From contig NZ_CP115922.1 of the NCBI RefSeq assembly GCF_040412085.2, positions 124,001 to 188,000 of the forward strand: 64,000 nucleotides of DNA, written 5' to 3'. Source of the DNA: Vibrio sp. CB1-14. Its GTDB lineage: Bacteria; Pseudomonadota; Gammaproteobacteria; Enterobacterales; Vibrionaceae. The notes below the pieces were generated by a model that did not search any database, was not told the origin of the DNA, and saw only the letters and a list, made by a program, of their open reading frames with translations. The position numbers and the translations under genes were made by a program. Numbering within the stretch: the first letter of the stretch is position 1; each line of letters opens with the position of its first letter. Shown here piece by piece: positions 15,963-25,136 of this stretch.

Positions 15963-17028
15963 GGGTACGCTCTGCATTTTGGCTGCTTCGCCATTGGCGA
16001 GCAATCTCCCCGAAGCCACGAACCACAGCACTTGCATGGTCTTCTACGAGTATGATGCGATGGTGAGGGAATGCTTTCTTCATCGGTTCTAAGAAGTAAG
16101 GCGCAGGACCACCAGCTAATAGAAATTCAGCAATATCGACAGCGCTGCCAACCTTGTTTTTTGTAAACTCAATGCAGTCATTCACATGAGCTCGAATGAT
16201 TGGAAGTACGTCAAAGCTCTCACAAGTTGGAAAAGAGTAAGATCTACCAAAGACGTGCAGTTCACCTGTCCTAAATGCTTGGTCAACGTGCTCGGCACTT
16301 ACGTTGGCGTTAAAGCTGTTCGTCAAATGAAGCGAAACCGCCGCAAGCGTTTTATTGTGGCCGATCTGCGCGGCACCAGATTGAGGCTTGTCAGGCAATA
16401 ATCCGGATACAGTAAGGCAGTCAAATGTGCCGTAGCCTTGGTCGAGCACTGCCCTTTTCGGAACTCCATTTAGAAAGTGCATGATGTCCTCTCTCGGGTT
16501 CTCTTTATCGGCAGTTTTCTTTGCATGCCATAATAAAGCGCCAAGAGGCTGAGCAAACACCTTTACGTGTTTGACGTTTATTTTTCGGCTACCTATGAAA
16601 TGAACACCACTCATAAGGTCTCTGACTTCTTTGGCTTTGATAAGCGCATCTAAAGGTAGTCCAACAACAAGGAAGTCTAGGCAGTCATTGGGCTGTAATC
16701 CCAATGCGCCTTTATACAAAGCTAGATAGCGCTCACTGGATACGAAGTCGGAATGAAGAGCACGAACGCCATCCGCAGCTTGGCTAGAAACATTGGGACC
16801 AACTTCATAGTCAGTGCCGTTCACGTGGACTATGACTGAAGCTTCACTGGTGGATTTCCCTTTCCACATCGCTGCGTCCGTGCTTGAGTGATCGAGTTTG
16901 TTAATCCTGACTATTCGAGATGGGTAATCAATATAAAAGGGCACTCTATGATGTAGGTTAGTGGTAACGGCACATGTACCAAACCCAATATCAATCGCAG
17001 CTGAGGTAAGTTCATTCTTACTAGACAT
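15946..17028 (-). CDS. parM: ParM/StbA actin-like plasmid segregation ATPase
   Basis: The start at 17028 follows GGAGCCTGTT and gives 360 residues; the in-frame TTG upstream is less likely. Actin-fold motifs are visible: phosphate-1 AAIDIGFGTCAV (about 10-20), phosphate-2 LDQGYGTFDCLTVSG (about 190-205), and adenosine-binding LLAGGPAPYFLEPMKKAF near 305. Such proteins form filaments that push sister plasmids apart through a ParR-centromere complex. A copy of the 17-bp plasmid box lies 62 bases upstream. Confidence 0.9.
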   Translation of the reverse strand: MSSKNELTSAAIDIGFGTCAVTTNLHHRVPFYIDYPSRIVRINKLDHSSTDAAMWKGKSTSEASVIVHVNGTDYEVGPNVSSQAADGVRALHSDFVSSERYLALYKGALGLQPNDCLDFLVVGLPLDALIKAKEVRDLMSGVHFIGSRKINVKHVKVFAQPLGALLWHAKKTADKENPREDIMHFLNGVPKRAVLDQGYGTFDCLTVSGLLPDKPQSGAAQIGHNKTLAAVSLHLTNSFNANVSAEHVDQAFRTGELHVFGRSYSFPTCESFDVLPIIRAHVNDCIEFTKNKVGSAVDIAEFLLAGGPAPYFLEPMKKAFPHHRIILVEDHASAVVRGFGEIARQWRSSQNAERTHDEPA

Positions 17029-17090
17029 AACAGGCTCCAAATTAAAAAATCACTCTTGAAAAATAGGTTCTCGAAAGTAGCCATTGGTAA

Positions 17091-17107
17091 ATTAAGCAGC
17101 CAAATTG
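17091..17107 (-). promoter_or_regulatory. Copy 3 of the 17-bp plasmid box, upstream of parM
   Basis: The plus-strand text is ATTAAGCAGCCAAATTG. It ends 62 bases before the parM start, almost the same spacing as the traH/traG copy (63). It lacks one C relative to copies 2 and 4. Confidence 0.6.
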
Positions 17108-17381
17108 AGCTTGCCTAAATGGTTAAGTTACCGCATCTGCGTTAAATACAGGAATATGTGTCGGTGAGTGGCAATGGTGAAGCAAGAAGTGGCGAAAAGA
17201 GGCGCGCGCGATTTCGGGTTTGCGTTGGCTACACACCATTCAAAGCGTAAAAGGCTAATAAGAGAGTAGTAGTGGCAAAAGGTGGCAAAAGTGTAAGGGG
17301 GGAGATTAGCACTAAAAAGCTCGTAAATTGGCAGATAGAGAATTCTATGTTGAGCATACTTTCTGAACGGTATTTCTAGTA

Positions 17382-17780
17382 TTGGGTGGAAAGTGGGCGT
17401 GAAAATCATGAGAAAAATGAAATACACTTATAAAACAAAATGATAGATTTTTATTTCATTGATAATCACAGCCTGAAGGACAGTAATGGGTGGAGAGCCA
17501 TATTTTTACTAGTGCGAAATTGGCCTGAATTTTTCAAAAGAACATAAAAACAATAAGTTAGAATTTTTCTTGAAGTCACAATTTTCGAGGAGTTCCCGTA
17601 ATGGGTGGAGAGCCAAAATTATGCATGTAAAAAATGCGCGTGTATTTGAGAAAAGCACATAAAAACAGTCGTATACCTTACTACTTAAAGTAAAATTAGC
17701 CAAAAGAATGGGTATTTGGGTGGAGGGCCAAAAAAACAAGAAATTATCTGTAATGGGTGGAAATACTCCTCACTATCCAC
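17382..17780. repeat. Spaced repeats built on TAATGGGTGGAGAGCCA
   Basis: Copies occur near 17382 (GGGTGGAAAGTGGGCG), 17483, 17598, 17707-17730 (GTGGAGGGCCA) and 17751. The first intervals are close to 100-119 bases. The 17483 and 17598 units also share ACATAAAAACA downstream, so they are diverged tandem units of about 115 bp. An inverted GGGTGGA/TCCACCC pair closes the set at 17754-17782. The position just behind the parM promoter suggests a centromere or iterons. Confidence 0.65.
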
Positions 17781-18280
17781 CCAAGAATTATGCTGGGGGA
17801 ATATCCACTGCCAATTATTATCGTCCCTGGCACGCGCCATCGCGAGAAAGGTTCTGCAGCGACGCCTTTCACTCTGACCTAAATATCGACCTTGGCCATC
17901 GCGGCCTAGAGCGCTAGATAAGCCTAGAGCGGTTTCAATTACATCTAAAGGCGATTAATGGCTCTTTCCACATTCATCACCGCTATCTTGGCCAATGCGG
18001 CCTTGAGCTCGTGCTGGGTTAGTACTGTTGGAATGGATCCCTGCGTCATGCAGCCTGTCGCTGTGCCTAGGGTGAAGAGCGCGCTGGACTGTGCCGTTGG
18101 CAAGGCTCTCGAAATCAGAACAATCTAGGTATCTAGCGGCGACGCATTAGGGAACTGCCTCAGGGTCATTCCAATTAAGACTGGGCGAGTCAACACCAGT
18201 AGAGCGCATAGCGCTGATATGGGCTTTGTATTCGTACTTAGGGGCGTTTTCAGTCAGTAGGCTCGATGCTCTGGCAATAC

Positions 18281-18715
18281 CACCGAGGGAAACTGCTAGG
18301 TAGCCTGCTAATCTCAATCGTCGAGCCTAGGGCTTAGCCAATGTGATCGGGCGCTCTGTAGCTCCTGCCAGGTGACATACCTTCCAGGTACAGGCCACAA
18401 CACCGCGGGAATCCGCTAGGTAGCCTGCTAATCACAATCATCGAGCCTAGGGCTTAGCCAATGTGATCGGGGCGCTCTGTAGCTTCTGCCAGGTGACATA
18501 CCTTCCAGGTACAGGCCACGACACCGAGGGAAACTGCTAGGTAGCCTGCCAATCACAATCATCGAGCCCAGGGCTTAGCCAATGTGATCGGGGCGCTCTG
18601 TAGTTCCTGCCAGGTGACATACCTTCCAGGTGCAGGCCACGACACCGAGGGAAACTGCTAGGTAGCCTGCCATTCACAATCATCGAGCCCAGGGCTTAGC
18701 CAATGTGATTGACAC
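18281..18715. repeat. 120/121-bp tandem repeat, about 3.6 copies
   Basis: Units begin at 18281 (120 bp), 18401 (121 bp), 18522 (121 bp) and 18643 (partial, about 73 bp). They are marked by CACCGAGGGAAACTGCTAGG at the start and GGGCTTAGCCAATGTGAT in the middle. Units differ by only a few substitutions. A further degenerate echo (CTAGAGCTTCGCCAATGTGA) lies near 18810. The repeats are non-coding in all frames I checked. Confidence 0.9.
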
Positions 18716-19020
18716 GCTCTGTACGCTCAATCTTGAACACCATTGCTAGGCAGTGGTCACAGTGATAAGGCAAGCTGCTGGGGAGGCTTATTGTCGCTGG
18801 TGGCGACCCTAGAGCTTCGCCAATGTGAACGTCACTCGCTTCTTGGCATAGCCCGGTATACGTCTCTCCTCAAATCTCGACGCCAGAACCGTCGCCCGCT
18901 ACTGCACTTTGCGCTGCCAACATTTAATTCTATTCAAACCTACCTCTAAACAACCTGACAATCACCAGCGAAGAGGACGGGTCACGCCTGGGCTCTGTAC
19001 TAGGTGAACTTTACGACCGG

Positions 19021-19060
19021 GGTACGCGCCAGGTTAGCGCCACTGGCCTGGGCGAGTACC
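19021..19060. other. Imperfect inverted repeat; candidate oriT core
   Basis: GGTACGCGCCAGG pairs with CCTGGGCGAGTACC across about 13 bases. It lies about 160 bases upstream of the first gene of the relaxase operon. Inverted repeats beside the mobilisation genes are typical of oriT, but the nick site cannot be read from sequence. This is inference from position and symmetry. Confidence 0.35.
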
Positions 19061-19143
19061 TTGGCCACTGAGCATTTGAATTCAGCAGGGTTGTTCGTTT
19101 TCTAACCAGTGCGCGATACGCAAGGAAAATGAATAACACGCGT

Positions 19144-19160
19144 CATTTGGGCTGCTTATT
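19144..19160 (+). promoter_or_regulatory. Copy 4 of the 17-bp plasmid box, upstream of the relaxase operon
   Basis: CATTTGGGCTGCTTATT lies 57 bases before the start at 19218, in the same orientation relative to its gene as copies 2 and 3. It links relaxase expression to the T4SS and parM promoters. Confidence 0.7.
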
Positions 19161-19217
19161 TCGATTTTGGGAATTCTTTAAGTGCTTTACTGAGCTCTAA
19201 ATGCACAGGAGGTTGCC

Positions 19218-19922
19218 ATGAAAGAACGATACAACCCAGATTTCCCTACCCTGAGTCTGCATCACTTTAGTGAGGCTAGATTCAGCATGGAGCACGAGCT
19301 GAATCGTGCAGCTGGTGTTGTGCTTGATGGTATTAGGCAGTTCTACACGGAGCCGCAGCAAAAAGAGAATGCGCGTATCAGTCAGATCAAGCAGAAGGGA
19401 TACCGCAAATCAGAGCACTTCGGGCAAGTGGCGATCTTCTTTTCGGTGAATCGGCGCAACAAGAATTACCCAGACGCGATGAACTATGAGCTTAGATACC
19501 GAGATTATGCTCGTGATGATGATGGCCAGCGCAAATACAACGCGAAACACTCAAAGGCGCGTCTCTTGGTTTTGCGAGGCCGCTCGTATGAGATCCGTAA
19601 AGGCAGTTACAGTAGTGAGTCTAGAGGCTTCTTTGCAGTCAAATCGCTGTCACGTCACATGAAGTCGTGGGAGCTCGAATTGCATGAACAGCTTGTCAAC
19701 AATGTTGGGGTGCACCTTCTGTACTACTACCGCCTACGCAAGCACTACCAGAATATCTGCGCTGATGAGCGCTCACTCATTGAAACCGAGATCAGAAATC
19801 GATTTTTGATCTCCATTCCGGCCGCGCGCCGAAAGACCATCGACGACTTGCTGCAGTTTCGTGGCGAATTACTCGATAAAGCGGGCTTGAGCCCTACCTA
19901 CGAAGGAAATACTTATGGCTAA
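19218..19922 (+). CDS. First gene of the relaxase operon; possible MobI-like oriT protein
   Basis: It has 234 residues behind AGGAGGTTGCC. It is strongly basic and aromatic, with runs such as RRNKNYPDAMNYELRYRDYARDDDGQRKY and LRGRSYEIRKGS, consistent with nucleic-acid binding. In SXT-type elements and IncC plasmids the gene next to oriT that aids the MobH relaxase is mobI. Position suggests that role, but I cannot confirm homology by reading. It overlaps the next gene by 8 bases. Confidence 0.7.
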   Translation: MKERYNPDFPTLSLHHFSEARFSMEHELNRAAGVVLDGIRQFYTEPQQKENARISQIKQKGYRKSEHFGQVAIFFSVNRRNKNYPDAMNYELRYRDYARDDDGQRKYNAKHSKARLLVLRGRSYEIRKGSYSSESRGFFAVKSLSRHMKSWELELHEQLVNNVGVHLLYYYRLRKHYQNICADERSLIETEIRNRFLISIPAARRKTIDDLLQFRGELLDKAGLSPTYEGNTYG

Positions 19923-20748
19923 GTTTATTCAGAAACGAAAAGCGCTCCAGTTCGAGGTGAACTGCCAGTCTGAAATCATGCACCGAATCTTGCTAGAGAG
20001 GGGTGGTGTATTGGTTGGCGCATTGCAGCGTGTCGCGACGCTTCGTGAACACTCCATTGGTCAAAAGCATCTACTCAACGCGATTGACACTCTGTTTAAT
20101 CCCATTTTTGAACGTTTTGAAAATGACTACCTTCACTTAAAGCGAGAGTCTGACATTCTTGTTCGCCAGGGCAGAAAGGCGCTCAAGCGTCTCAACGTGA
20201 AAGAAAATGAATTGAAGTTCGCGGTACCTGAATCGTTCTGTCACATTCTAGAGCTTACGCATCCGAGCATGCTCAGCGTTGCAGACAGGGTCAGCGCAAT
20301 GGATACGCTAGCGACCAGGCTTGAAAATTACTGGTACTGCGCATTGATTGACGACGAACAGTACGATGGCATTCGACGTCGATTGACAGGAATGATCCTT
20401 CGTATCTGCAATGAGATTTACGAGCAGACCAACCGCCTACGTTCCTCTACAAAATCGATACGTTCGACTAGGTACAGCGTTATCAATCAGCTGACCGCTT
20501 TTAATCAGCAAGCGGCCTATGAATCGGACCGATTAGCGGAAGAAGCGGCAATTGCAGAAGCTGTCGACACTGCGGATAGCGCAGTTGAAACGGACAATAC
20601 TCAGCATCACCTGATTGATGACACCTTTTCCACTGAAGACATGACCGAGATGCTTGAAAATGTGGAAAGCACGCTTGAGAGCGATGTCATTGTCGATGAC
20701 CAAGAGTTAGATGCTAACGTTGAGCTCGACGAAGAGCAGGTGAATTAA
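19915..20748 (+). CDS. Unknown protein between the oriT-proximal gene and traI
   Basis: It has 277 residues, with a helical basic body and a very acidic C-terminal 70 residues (EEAAIAEAVDTADSAVETDN...DDQELDANVELDEEQVN). Three bases separate it from traI. Genes of similar size occur upstream of traI in other MobH elements (DUF1845-type proteins), which this could be; that assignment is not proven here. Confidence 0.7.
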   Translation: MAKFIQKRKALQFEVNCQSEIMHRILLERGGVLVGALQRVATLREHSIGQKHLLNAIDTLFNPIFERFENDYLHLKRESDILVRQGRKALKRLNVKENELKFAVPESFCHILELTHPSMLSVADRVSAMDTLATRLENYWYCALIDDEQYDGIRRRLTGMILRICNEIYEQTNRLRSSTKSIRSTRYSVINQLTAFNQQAAYESDRLAEEAAIAEAVDTADSAVETDNTQHHLIDDTFSTEDMTEMLENVESTLESDVIVDDQELDANVELDEEQVN

Positions 20749-20751
20749 CGC

Positions 20752-23229
20752 ATGCTTACTTACGTTTGGGAGAAACTCAAGTTAAGCGCCAAAGGGCTCG
20801 ACCTCGTGCGCCTTGAGTTACAAAACTCAATGAGCGCGGCCATCATTGATGAGCAGCGCAAACACATTGCTCAGATGCAGCAACAACTGCGCGAACTCAT
20901 TGAGTATCCCCCAACACCAAGCGGCGTGCCAATCGTCAGTCGTTCTGATATTGCCTATGTGTACCGCGCCATTCTTCGAGAGACCTGGCTCGCTTCTGGG
21001 ATGACCCCGGAAAGTACTGTACAAGGCAAGATCACCTTTGAAACCACTTACCTTGCGGTTATCAGGCGCATGATTGGTTTTTACCATCTGCTCCCTGCGT
21101 CTGAGTACAACCATCACCGTGAAGTTGGGGGACTACTGCGTCATTCGCTGGAAGTGGGCTTGATGTCGCTACGCGCGTCAAAGTTTACCAAGCCCAACCC
21201 AATTGGCTTTCAAGATATCGAGCGCGAGCGGATCCCGCGCTGGCAGTTTGCTGCTTGGCTTGTCGGTATTATTCACGATGCCGGGAAAATCATCGCTGAC
21301 ATGGAAGTGATCTCTCATAAGCCAGAAGGCCTGGTGTGGCAGCCCCAGGTTGAAGATATTTTTGAGTGGGCGGAGCGCGAGTCCATCCGCCGCTACACTG
21401 TCCATTGGCGCGCTGGTCGCGTTCACCAGGAGCATGACAATCTTTCAGTGATGCTGCTTGATAAGTTACTCACTGACGATTTGCGTCGCTGGTTATACAC
21501 TTCTAATGACAACTTGTCTCTACCGCTTATCAATTGCCTGCGCCACTACAAACAGAGAGACGGCTACCTCGAAATTTGCCTTCGCGCCGCTGATAATCGC
21601 TCCGCTGAAGCGGACATGCGAACCCAATGGCACCGTGCTTTCGGTAAACGACGCATCGGCGTGGAAACCTCGATTGTTCTTGCGATGCGCGATCTCTACA
21701 AGCGAAGCTGGCATAAAGGCATGGGCAAAGAGCATGCGCGTGTGTTCATGATTGATGGAAGTGTCTATCTGGATGCTGATAAGGCGATTAAAGAGATCAT
21801 CGCTTATGTAAATAAGAGCCTGAATAACGCCCTACCTATCGTTCCTCAAGGGGTGATCAACATTATGTACGATGGCGGTATGCTCCGTCGTCTTCACCCA
21901 TACTCTCAGACCTGTGAGCTCCGCTTTACCAAACCAAACAAAGAAACTGTATTCAAATACAACCTGGTGCAGCTCAACTGGAATGGCGCCTTGTTCGATA
22001 GCAACGTGTTCCCAGAGGATATGACCAATGCGACACTCACGCTCTCTAAGTTGGGTGAGCTGGTCAAAATTGACGAGGCCGGCCGTCTTGAATACTTCCC
22101 ATCAAACATAGCCGAGGTGGAGAACTTCTTTAACGGCCATGATGTACCTGAGTTCATCGCATTCTCCGAAAAAGCGTTAAACAACATGAAAGGGCAAAAA
22201 CCGGCAGCCCCGAGTGATGGCAAAGCAATCGAGAGCGCTGGCAAGCAGGAGCAGAGTGCCAAAGAGTCGCCCCCTGGGACAGATAAGCCAGCACAAGCGG
22301 TGACGCAAAACGCGGCCAATACTTCGCCTAAGTCCAAGAAATCCACTTCGAAAAAGGCGCAATCTCAAAGAGCGCTTACCAATGCGTGCAGTTCCCAGTC
22401 TAAAGCAGCCAAAAGTGGTAATCCCTCAAATGGCGCCTCATCGTCGAAATCGCAGCGTGCTAAGCAAGGCCGTACAGGGTTCGCACCTTCACCGAGCAGT
22501 AAGGTCGCGCAGGCGCTCGGTTCATTCAATGACAAAGCTGGGTTTGATGGACGCGATGTGCATCGTGAAGTACCTGATCATCGTTTGCAAGACGTGGTGG
22601 TACAAGACAGTGAGTCGGGGCGTGCAGTGAAAGAGATGGGCATCGATAAGCGTCCGAATGTGAAAGATGGCATGCCTGCGAATGTTCAGGCTTATCAAAA
22701 TCAGGTTCAAATGCGAATGGACTCAGTCAGACACAATCCTACCGCTATTTTTCTTGCCTACTTACTCTCTCGAGGAGTGCTTGCCAATTACTGGCCAAAG
22801 GACAGAGATTGGATCCGCCCAGAAAAGCACAAGGGTTTGCTTTATGTCCGTGTCGGTTGGCTGACCGAGCTTCTCAACATACACAACCAAAGCGCCACGA
22901 AAGAACTTGACTTATTCGCTGTGGTTAAACAAAGCGACTACTGCCAAGCGGTCAAAGAGAAAACACTCGGAGACGGTGAGAACGGTTATGTGCAGGTGCT
23001 GCTGGATGTGTTTGCCTTGGCAGCGACCGTCGTCGCGGTGCCATCCACCGAGCTTTACAACATGGCGATGAAGGTCGACATACGAGGGGCACGATTTGCC
23101 GATCCAAAACCACTCGATGATAAGTATCAGCCGCTCAGCATCGTCAGCGCGTCATTCGCGAAGGCGTTACTTGAAAGCGAAGAGGCCAAAAGGATAGGTC
23201 TGTCCAAGGAGGCACTGCATGTTATATAG
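20752..23229 (+). CDS. traI: TraI-like MobH relaxase with N-terminal HD domain
   Basis: It has 825 residues. The N-terminal TraI_2-type domain contains H121-H122, H131 (REVGGLLRHSLEVGL) and the HD pair H175-D176 (LVGIIHDAGKI), the metal-binding signature of the MobH relaxase family, which nicks oriT and pilots the strand. A low-complexity Ala/Ser/Lys/Pro linker (about 480-590) leads to a C-terminal domain (about 680-825; AIFLAYLLSRGVLANYWPKDRDWIRPEKHKGLLYVRVGWL). traD overlaps its end by 11 bases. Confidence 0.9.
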   Translation: MLTYVWEKLKLSAKGLDLVRLELQNSMSAAIIDEQRKHIAQMQQQLRELIEYPPTPSGVPIVSRSDIAYVYRAILRETWLASGMTPESTVQGKITFETTYLAVIRRMIGFYHLLPASEYNHHREVGGLLRHSLEVGLMSLRASKFTKPNPIGFQDIERERIPRWQFAAWLVGIIHDAGKIIADMEVISHKPEGLVWQPQVEDIFEWAERESIRRYTVHWRAGRVHQEHDNLSVMLLDKLLTDDLRRWLYTSNDNLSLPLINCLRHYKQRDGYLEICLRAADNRSAEADMRTQWHRAFGKRRIGVETSIVLAMRDLYKRSWHKGMGKEHARVFMIDGSVYLDADKAIKEIIAYVNKSLNNALPIVPQGVINIMYDGGMLRRLHPYSQTCELRFTKPNKETVFKYNLVQLNWNGALFDSNVFPEDMTNATLTLSKLGELVKIDEAGRLEYFPSNIAEVENFFNGHDVPEFIAFSEKALNNMKGQKPAAPSDGKAIESAGKQEQSAKESPPGTDKPAQAVTQNAANTSPKSKKSTSKKAQSQRALTNACSSQSKAAKSGNPSNGASSSKSQRAKQGRTGFAPSPSSKVAQALGSFNDKAGFDGRDVHREVPDHRLQDVVVQDSESGRAVKEMGIDKRPNVKDGMPANVQAYQNQVQMRMDSVRHNPTAIFLAYLLSRGVLANYWPKDRDWIRPEKHKGLLYVRVGWLTELLNIHNQSATKELDLFAVVKQSDYCQAVKEKTLGDGENGYVQVLLDVFALAATVVAVPSTELYNMAMKVDIRGARFADPKPLDDKYQPLSIVSASFAKALLESEEAKRIGLSKEALHVI

Positions 23230-25126
23230 ACCCGATACCGATACGATAACGCATCACTTTCGACCGGTTTATGAAGCCGATCAGGCTAAGGTATGGCTGG
23301 TGGGCTGTGCATTCTACGTAGTCGCTGGAGGTGTCGAGGCTGTTCGTCTGCTTTGGACAGGAAATTCGCTCAGCGACATGATGGCCTTTGCGGTTTGCGC
23401 AGCGCTTATCTGCGCAGTGATGGGGTACACCCGGTTTCGCCAGGCTTGGCCACTGGTAAAAAGACAAGCGAAGTTGGTGTCGTCACAACTGACCATTGAA
23501 CCACTGGGAAAAACGCGTCAGCGCGCCAAGAAGTATAAAGACCGCACGTACTTTGGCGAGGGTTATAACTATGACCCGGAACACGCCACCGACGCCTACA
23601 AAATTATGGCGATGTCTACCAAGCGTCGTAACATTGTTGTCCCGGTCTACCTAAGACAGTTTGTTCCTTACGATCCAGATTTGACGGAATATCTCGGTGG
23701 GGAGCCCTTTTTAATGGGGCTTGGTGAAGAGCACCCCATTTCGGTACGTGATGATACCTGGCGTGCACACACATTGTGCCAGGGCTTGCCTGGTACCGGT
23801 AAAACCACGGCGCTGAAAATCGTCGCTCTTAATGAGCTTTGGCGCGAAGAGCCAGTACTGCTTATCGTCATCGACCCTAAAAATACCCCGGAGCTGAAAA
23901 ACGGCTTAGAAGCGGAGATGAAACGCCAAGGCAAAAGCGATCAGTTCTACTACTTCTCTCCCGCGAGACCGACAGAGTCGGTGGTGGTGGATTGCTTGGC
24001 CAACATTAACCGAACCACAGATATCGCCACGCGCATCATTAACTGTATCCCAGAAGGTGGCGCCAGTGGTGAGGTGTTTAGAGCGTTCTGTTGGGAGCGA
24101 GTGAACCAAGTGGCTCAGGCGGCGCACTACGTCGGCGAGCGAGTGACGATAATGTCACTGCGTTATTACCTTCGACGTGAAGGCATGGCCAAGCTGGTTG
24201 AGTCGTGTCTTAAGCGTTATTACGTCGACAATTACGGTGACGAATGGGAAAAGAACCTCGCGAATAAATTCTCCAGCGTACCGGGCAAAAGTTTGTTCGA
24301 TAAAATGATGACCTATTACCAGTCGACGCTGGCGCGTGATTACGCTGAAGAGTCGCTGTCGGGTATTATCGACCAGTTCAGCAAGTCCGACTCTGATGTC
24401 GCGTCAAAGACGGCATCGCTCAATGCACTGCTAGAGCAGCTCTGTTCAGAGCCATTATCACATTTGTTATCTCCAAATAACGACAAAGTCCTCGATAACG
24501 ACCCGCGCATCGTGAACATCGAAGAGATCGCCCGAACCGGCGGCGTGTTATACATGGCGACCGATGGTTTGACTGACCCAATCATCAGTTCGTCCTTGTC
24601 GAAATTGGTGAGCTCAGCTGTAGCGGGGGCGTCGGCACATCGCTACAACTTTAGCCAAGGGGAAGAGCCCAAAGTCGTCTTTCTCATCGACGAGGCGCAT
24701 TCCGCACTCAATACCATTTTGCTCGACCTTTTAGCCGTCGGTCGTCAGTCTCGCTATCAGCTGTTTCTCTGCACGCAAGGCCTGGCAGATATTTCTGATA
24801 AATGTGGTGAAGACACCATGATGCGCGTGCAGTCCTTGTGCGCGAACACCATCAGCTTTCGCTGTGAAGACAAACTGACTCGTGAGTATACCTCAGAGAA
24901 GATTGGCGTTGCCGACCTCGTCAAACACACCAAGATGCGCTCTAACACCACCAGCACGCACGACACGATGTCGCAGTTCACGGGTGGGCGCGGTATGCGC
25001 GAAGACTCTGAAGAGAGACCGCTCTTTCCGCCGCATTTGGTGTCCGCTTTACCGAACCTTCAAGCGATTTGTTCGTTCTCTAATGGTGAGAAGACGCTCG
25101 TGCGCTTGCCGGTCGAACCACGCTAA
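23219..25126 (+). CDS. traD: TraD-like type IV coupling protein (VirD4 family)
   Basis: It has 635 residues. Two N-terminal membrane segments lie at about 25-45 and 52-70. Walker A GLPGTGKTT is near 189-197 and Walker B VVFLIDEAH near 490. Other conserved text includes IDPKNTPEL and RQSRYQLFLCTQGLADI (sensor-type Gln). It links the TraI-DNA complex to the secretion channel and powers DNA export at the inner membrane. It overlaps traI, as in other MobH systems, and is followed by the 210-residue gene. Confidence 0.93.
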   Translation: MLYRPDTDTITHHFRPVYEADQAKVWLVGCAFYVVAGGVEAVRLLWTGNSLSDMMAFAVCAALICAVMGYTRFRQAWPLVKRQAKLVSSQLTIEPLGKTRQRAKKYKDRTYFGEGYNYDPEHATDAYKIMAMSTKRRNIVVPVYLRQFVPYDPDLTEYLGGEPFLMGLGEEHPISVRDDTWRAHTLCQGLPGTGKTTALKIVALNELWREEPVLLIVIDPKNTPELKNGLEAEMKRQGKSDQFYYFSPARPTESVVVDCLANINRTTDIATRIINCIPEGGASGEVFRAFCWERVNQVAQAAHYVGERVTIMSLRYYLRREGMAKLVESCLKRYYVDNYGDEWEKNLANKFSSVPGKSLFDKMMTYYQSTLARDYAEESLSGIIDQFSKSDSDVASKTASLNALLEQLCSEPLSHLLSPNNDKVLDNDPRIVNIEEIARTGGVLYMATDGLTDPIISSSLSKLVSSAVAGASAHRYNFSQGEEPKVVFLIDEAHSALNTILLDLLAVGRQSRYQLFLCTQGLADISDKCGEDTMMRVQSLCANTISFRCEDKLTREYTSEKIGVADLVKHTKMRSNTTSTHDTMSQFTGGRGMREDSEERPLFPPHLVSALPNLQAICSFSNGEKTLVRLPVEPR

Positions 25127-25136
25127 TGGAGATGAG

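Larger units (their letters stand above)
17108..19143. other. Gene-free 2-kb control region
   Basis: No convincing coding frame lies between parM and the relaxase operon. The first 670 bases are AT-rich. From about 17,780 the sequence becomes GC-richer and full of CCTAG/CTAGG and GCCAATG words, with the tandem repeats at 18281-18715. It should contain the ParM centromere and oriT, and possibly an origin. I cannot assign a replication initiator in this window. Confidence 0.6.

Noticed and set aside
17708..17917. Plus-strand 69-residue frame in the repeat region
   Set aside because: It contains the GGGTGGA repeats and has no ribosome site; the region is non-coding.
18281..18715. Tandem repeats considered as a CRISPR array
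   Set aside because: The units are 120 bp with near-identical content throughout, no repeat/spacer alternation and no cas genes.
18743..18949. 68-residue frame near the tandem repeats
   Set aside because: It lies in CTAG-rich control sequence with no ribosome site and improbable composition.
24882..25136. N-terminal extension of the 25137 gene into traD
   Set aside because: It overlaps conserved traD sequence; the ATG at 25137 has a good ribosome site right after the traD stop.
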